Source of the DNA: Petrolisthes cinctipes
Lineage: Eukaryota; Arthropoda; Malacostraca; Decapoda; Porcellanidae
Assembly (NCBI GenBank): GCA_033782935.1
Contig: JAWQEG010000065.1
Span: 1,513,001 to 1,577,000 of the forward strand
Direction: 5' to 3'
DNA: 64,000 bases
Below the pieces are notes generated by a model. It saw only the letters and a program-made list of their open reading frames with translations, searched no databases and had not been told where the DNA came from. A program made the position numbers and the translations under genes. Of this stretch, positions 58,848 through 64,000 are shown one piece after another. Numbering within the stretch: position 1 is the stretch's first letter; every line of letters starts with the position of its first letter.

Positions 58848-59249
58848 TAATAAGGTTGACGAATCCACTACCACTGTCCGTGACCCACATCTATCTGCTA
58901 ACATTGTCCCTAATATTTCCTTTCGAATTCAATGTGTCGGTATGAAATGCCAAACTTAAATAATAAGTCACTATATATCTTCAACTCCTACCTACTAATG
59001 GCGAGAAGGATGTCTTATAATTACTTATTTATCATTTATTGGGCAAAGAGACTACCGAGCACAGAGATGGTAGCTTTACTACGTGACGTCACAACCCATC
59101 TATGTCTTGAGCGTTTTAGAAGACTTCCCTCTCGGGCAATGATTTTAAGGCTCCCATGCGTATACCTCTCTATAGTTATTATACCGTGGGCGTTCCTAAG
59201 TGAGATAGGAAGGCTAATTTAGGAACTTTTTGAGTATCCGGCCCCTGGC

Positions 59250-60779
59250 AGGCTCACGAGTCAATATGGGAAGAGAGCAGGGTTGCCAATTTAGCAAAAA
59301 ATTACACTTCTTTGAAGATAACGACAGAATAATTGGAAAAGCTTTGTTTGAGCTAGACAGCCAAGAAGAGACAGAAAATATGAAAGAAATATTGTATAAT
59401 ATGTGGATAATGAGAGAAAACAAAGAGGAAAATTAGAATCAGGAGAAATCTGCAACCAACACAGAAGAAAAGAGGACGACATGGGGGCCGTTGAAAAGGC
59501 TATCCCCCCAAAAGCATTAGTAGACATAGACATAGTAGTATTAGTACAGCTGAGTACACTGAGACACTGGTGGCTCTTGGCCTCCTGCTGCTCTGCATTT
59601 TTGTTGCTCGTTCGCTGTGAGTGAAGTAACTACTACTACTACTACTTCATCATCATGGCCTTGAGTGGAATGAAGCAGGCAAGTTATTTTATAATATATT
59701 ATACATTAGGTACCTGTTTGGGGAGCAACCTATCAGCAGTTTTTTATGAAATTGACAAACATCTAAGGTTAAACCCGATCAGTATTTGTACTGTTATTTT
59801 ATTCTTTTCTTATTTATATTTATTTATTTACTTAATTAAATGTCTACTTATCACATGGAAAGCCAAATTTTATACTATTTTGTAGGAGCTGCCCTCTCTG
59901 ACATCTCTCTAGATTGTGGTGTTGAGACTAGACAGTCAAGTAAGTTATAGAGAAATGACTCTCCCATCTTGTTTTTTTGTCTCATCCTCGTGGGTGGTAT
60001 ATACAGTAAGTATGAATGGTACACAGATAATGGACTTCTTCACCCAGATGGATAGTTGAGGTAAGTTTATACCTATGGAAATATAATTCTTAATGTTTAT
60101 GAGAAAATTAAATGTTACAAAGCTTCTTTAATTCTGATAATGTATTAAATCCTGTTTCTTAAGTGGTAGGGAACTGTATTTATTAAATTGGTATGTTATA
60201 AAAAGCAAGTGAGGAGAATCTTGTGTGTGTACTGATTAGTGTGATATGGATTTTACATGGAATTTCTTAACTTACATATGTTTTACTTTCATTATTGTAA
60301 TTTCAGACAAGAAGACTGTGTGTGTGATTGTACACATGCACGACTTAGTGTTGCCGTTTTGTAGAATTCTTGTCGCTAACGTGGAAAAATAGCGACACAT
60401 GGCAACCGCACGTAGAATATTTTTCCACAACCACTGTCGGCAAAGAAAATTCTTGTATAAATCTATATGTAATGAGTAAATATTGTAATACTTGTAAGAC
60501 AATATATATTGTCTTGTGTCAATGTGTTTCATTGATAATCACGATCCCCAATTCTATTTTTTCACATATTAAATAGAAGTTTTCTTATTCCTCAAAGTGT
60601 AGAATAAAATTCTACATTTCATAATCAGCCTTATTCAAGCTAATACATGATGAAATTATTAATTTAGAAATTTTATTAGATGTATCCCAGTCGAAATTTG
60701 TAATATATTTACAAATTGGGTAACAATTTGTCAGCAAGAACCAAATATCCGTAAAATTATGACAGGTACAGTAAACAGC
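59250..60779. other. No gene recognised
   Basis: Between the two Harbinger copies. Begins with a GCAGGGTTGCCAATTTAG segment of the type found beside other elements here. Short open frames (59230-59624, 59655-59885, 60370-60576) have no known domain. Confidence 0.45.
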
Positions 60780-61068
60780 CTGGGGCCGGATACTCAAAAC
60801 TATTTAGGAATTCCTATCTCAGTTAGGAATTCCTAACTTCCCCAGTCGAGCTAGGAACTCATACTCAAAGCAATATCGACACTGTGGGACGCCATTTTTA
60901 TTGTTCCTAAATCGGTTGGATTTAGGAAGACCCCCAAGGCCTTCTAAGTGAGTTAGGAACTCCGTCACCGTAGGAAAGTTGTGAAAATTGATAGCGCGAC
61001 CCTTGAAGTCACCAACACAAACGTGTTGTTTTGTTGTTGTTGGAGAGGCAAGAGAGTGAAGAGCAGTG

Positions 61069-63009
61069 ATGGAACTTTGGTTTGCCTACGAAAATAGGCG
61101 TCAGCTAAGGCGTGAGAGAGTTTACAGGGATATGCTAGACCCTCTACATCATAGTGATGAACACTTGCTGCGTTATTATAGATTTCCTCGTCATGAAATA
61201 ATACATTTGTGCCAGGAACTGGAACCACGTGTTGCTCGACCCACTAGAAGGTCTCATGCGATACCAACATGTACTCAAGTGCTAGTGACTCTGCGATTGT
61301 TGGCGAGTGGGACCTTCCAAAATGTAATTGGGGATTCAGCAGGAGTGACACAAGCAAGTGTGAGCAGAGTGGTGAACTCAGTGGTGCATATTTTATCAGA
61401 AAAAGCAATGGTGGAAATAAAAATGCCCACAAACCTTCAGGAAATCGGAAGGACCTGCAGAGGATTTTTCCGGGTGAATGGTTTTCCCAGAGTGATTGGT
61501 GCCATTGATGGCACCCATATTCCCATAAAAGCCCCAAATGTAAATGCACAAGTGTATGTGAACAGGAAAGGCTACCACTCCATAAATGTTCAGGCTGTTT
61601 GCAATAGTGAACAAATAATTACTCATTTTTCAGTCAGGTACCCTGGGAGTACTCACGATTCCTTCATCTGGAATAATTGTGCTCTTCGTGCAAAGTTCGC
61701 TGAAGGTGATTTCCTAGACTGCCATCTACTAGGTAAGGATTTAGGGTAATCATAATATTATCTACTTTTATGTACAGTACTTCTACCAATTTTTTGTATG
61801 TGCTACTAAAATATTAAAGTAATGGTTAGGTTGGACTGGGTCAGGGATGACTTCATTCAAGATACCTAAATGAGGTAACATAGTAGATTTCTCAACGGTG
61901 TTTTATTCTATTATCTAGTGTTTCATGTAGGTACACAGTTAACCCTGTTTTGTCTTGAAAACTCACCAAAAATGTACCTGCATACACAACCGTGTATACG
62001 AGTAAGACACCTAAGTATATAGTGTAGGGTATACAGTACTGTATGTAGTATGTACACTTTTTTTCCACTGCCGCATTGTTCACTTGACATTGTCTTTAAT
62101 TAGTGAAAGGTTAGGTGCATGTTACAAGAGTTTTTATGACTGTTAATTTTGAAACAGCAGCAGCATTAGTGAATGAAGTCTTTGAGTTTTACTTCCCTAA
62201 ACTTAAAAGCTTTAGTATAATGAAGATTTTATAACAATTCACATGTAATGTGGCATTGAAGGCAACTGTACTGCAGTTCCATACGGTATATTCTGTTAAG
62301 TAATTAGTAGCAAAAAGGAATATGTATTTCATGCACTGTACTAGATGACTTGATGTGGCTCATTAGATAATGCGACCTTGCTCTTCCGTGTTCAAGTAAA
62401 ATGAACAAAATGTTCTTTGTTTTAGGTAATGAAGCTCTCGTTAGTCTTAATGCGTCATTCAAAATATTTTTTTGTATACTGATGATCTTTGAATCAATGC
62501 AGTGAAGACATTTTTTACATTTCAGTGGTTATTGCAAATAAAGAATGTGTACTGTGTAATAGAAAATGAAGCACAGGCCAGTCCTTAAATATTGGTTTAT
62601 TCCTTTTACAGGGGACAGTGGGTACCCGCTGGAACGATACCTCCTCACTCCATTCGCCAACCCCATGACAAGAGGAGAGGAGAGGTTCAATCGGAGCCAC
62701 ACGAGGACACGGGTTTTAATTGAACAAACCTTTGGCCTCCTTAAGTCCAGGTTTAGGTGCCTACACCAGTCTGGAGGGTCTCTGCAGTACGAGCCCAGGA
62801 AATGTGGCAAAATTATCACTGCATGCATTCTGCTCCACAACAGATGTGTGAGACGCAGAATCCCACTTCCTGAGGCAGAGGCAGAGGCAGAGGGAGGAGA
62901 GGAAGAAGACCCTGATGATCCAGAACCCCTGGAGGCTGCAGGAGCGAGACAGGGACGTGCTGCAGGACAACAAGCACGGAACCATGTTGTGGATAATGTT
63001 TTTTCATGA
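61069..63009 (+). CDS. HARBI1-like PIF/Harbinger transposase, intact, two exons (353 aa)
   Basis: Exon 1 is 61069-61732 and exon 2 is 62612-63009; GTAAGG donor and TTTTACAG acceptor join HLLG to DSGYPL in frame, giving 353 residues without stops. The N-terminal part (LLRYYRFPRHEIIHLCQELE) and an HTH-like segment (VTQASVSRVVNSVVHILSEK) precede the DDE domain: GFPRVIGAIDGTHIPIKAP (first D), FSVRYPGSTHDSFIWNN (second D) and RVLIEQTFGLLKSRFRCL (E). An acidic Glu-Ala run and a basic tail end the protein. Length and motifs match HARBI1-type nucleases. The start was set at ATG 61069, matching copy 1. All catalytic positions are present, so this copy could still be active. Confidence 0.92.
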
Positions 63010-63707
63010 AAAGGATTCTTTTGCAGTTGTCTCACTGTGTAGGCTGTGACCTAACTAAGATGTCTTTTTTGTTTTTATTTAGGATACCTGAGTTGGATCA
63101 TGAGAAGGCAAATTTTTTTTAACTTTTTTAATTAATGCTCACATTAACAATTCAATATATTTATCCAGTAATAAAATTTTTAAAAAATATATCCTGTATT
63201 TCCTTAGCCTACATAACTAAGCCTAAAAGTAGCACACACAAAAATAACCCTGAGTTACATAAAGTATCACATTTTGTTTAAAGGAAAAAATAAATAAACC
63301 TGAGTTGACACAGTATCACAGTTTCTGCAAAGGCAAAATATGTATAACACTTCCACTGTGCTAGTGGAGATGTGCAGGCAAGTAAAGAAGACAACACTAA
63401 ATATACAGTACAGCCTACCGTGCATTGGTCCCACACCATATGATTAGTGTAAGGGAAAGTTTGAAGTAAAGATTGTAGGTTGGAGAGGAGGGATGGAGGA
63501 GAGACTGAGCTTGAAAAGATGGATGGAGAAGAGATTGTAAGTTTGAGGATGGAAAACCTAACCCAATCATGTAGTGATTTTAAATCAGAAAAATATACAA
63601 AACTGCACTAAGCTTAAAACAAAGATATATAATTATATAGTACACAATGACATTGATTTCATGTGTAATGCTGACTTTAAAAAATAAAATAAAATACTGT
63701 AACACAG

Positions 63708-64000
63708 GAGGAACATGACACACAAGAACAAATCATAAATTAAGCATATTATTGGCACACAACCATACTTCCTGAGATATATTTCATTTGTAATTGATAT
63801 GAACTTAATATATATAATACTATACTGCACTTTAATATAAGAGGAACATGACACACAAGAACAAATCATAAATTAAGCATATTATTGGCACACAACCATA
63901 CTTCCTGAGATATATTTCATTTGTAATTGATATGAACTTAATATATATAATACTATACTGCACTTTAATATAAGAGGAACATGACACACAAGAACAAATC
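63708..64000. repeat. 133-bp tandem repeat in Harbinger copy 2
   Basis: Units begin at 63708, 63841 and 63974, the last cut by the window edge. Copies are nearly identical, indicating recent amplification. Copy 1 has a single unit, interrupted by the 721-bp element. Confidence 0.92.

Larger units (their letters stand above)
57328..59188 (+). mobile_element. P-superfamily element P3 nested in Harbinger copy 1
   Basis: Terminal repeats start CACGGTATAATGACTAGAGA at 57328 and the inverse ends at 59188 (about 36 bp, imperfect). GGCGTTCC is duplicated exactly at 57320-57327 and 59189-59196. TGACGTCAC palindromes lie near both ends (57402 and 59082). A THAP-domain start lies near the left end. The middle is occupied by a LINE fragment and a Tourist-like MITE; no transposase core remains. 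Confidence 0.9.
54884..59244 (+). mobile_element. Harbinger element copy 1, internally deleted and invaded by other elements
   Basis: GGGCCGGATACTCAAAA at 54884 and its inverse ending at 59244 form the termini, with further GGAATTCCTA and TTAGGAA motifs just inside both ends. C-W-G stands outside each end (CAG at 54881, CTG at 59245). It is nearly identical to copy 2 over the 5' part (54884-55518 against 60783-61414) and over 55519-56307 against about 62998-63787. Between them the rest of the transposase gene is deleted. Two elements (56316-57036 and 57328-59188) are inserted. Confidence 0.85.
60783..64000 (+). mobile_element. Harbinger element copy 2, transposase intact, right end outside window
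   Basis: The left end GGGCCGGATACTCAAAA at 60783 is preceded by CTG. It matches copy 1 closely to 61414 and again from about 62998. It contains an intact two-exon HARBI1-like transposase. Downstream, a 133-bp unit starting GAGGAACATGACACACAAGA is repeated in tandem (63708, 63841, 63974) where copy 1 has one unit. No accessory Myb/SANT-like gene is visible before the window ends. Confidence 0.85.

Overview
This window is eukaryotic and arthropod-like, most probably from a decapod crustacean genome. Reasons: very dense microsatellites (GA, CA, TA and ATT arrays every few kb), runs of TTAGG-type repeats (the arthropod telomere motif, here interstitial), intron-bearing coding fragments, and a transposon set typical of decapods (THAP/P-superfamily, PIF/Harbinger, Merlin, Tc1/mariner-like with a long D-to-E spacing, RTE and CR1/Jockey-like LINEs). 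No ribosomal RNA, tRNA, CRISPR array or bacterial-type operon was seen.

Layout. 1-345 is the edge of an RTE-like reverse transcriptase. 2811-8942 is one P-superfamily element (P0) with a second (P1) inserted at its very end. 8995-10312 is a Harbinger-type MITE. 10.3-13.5 kb is microsatellite. 13528-16079 is a third P element (P2) that still encodes an intact 340-residue THAP plus coiled-coil protein lacking most of the catalytic core. 16-20.7 kb is minisatellite and AT-rich repeat. 20780-22440 (minus) is a candidate lineage-specific gene for a 457-residue repetitive membrane protein, with a TATA box and initiator correctly spaced. 23-26.3 kb holds two adjacent copies of a degraded mariner-like element. 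26.5-30.3 kb is simple repeat plus a mariner-type MITE. 30445-32684 is a Merlin element. 32835-33093 (minus) may be a host exon. 34.4-37.4 kb is a long, decayed P transposase (P4). 38.0-39.3 kb is a DD81/82E mariner-like transposase with a single nonsense codon. 39584-40439 carries three in-phase exons of the meiotic MutS homologue MSH4. 40677-43250 is a pogo-like element and a truncated P1 relative. 43.3-48.8 kb is a composite dispersed repeat hosting an RTE and a CR1-like insertion. 49663-52817 is a possible two-exon gene for a small secreted acidic protein, with a mariner-like element in its intron. 54884-59244 is a Harbinger copy carrying a 721-bp element and a fourth P element (P3), which itself carries a LINE fragment and a Tourist-like MITE. 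60783 to the end is a second Harbinger copy with an intact two-exon transposase.

The coherent signal is mobile-element ecology. At least five P-superfamily elements or transposase remnants from several families lie in 64 kb. Three have exact 8-bp target duplications, several carry paired CRE palindromes near their ends, and one has the architecture of a KP-type repressor. Host genes are few: MSH4 is firm; the repetitive membrane protein, the small secreted protein and a one-membrane-span exon are candidates that need RNA evidence.
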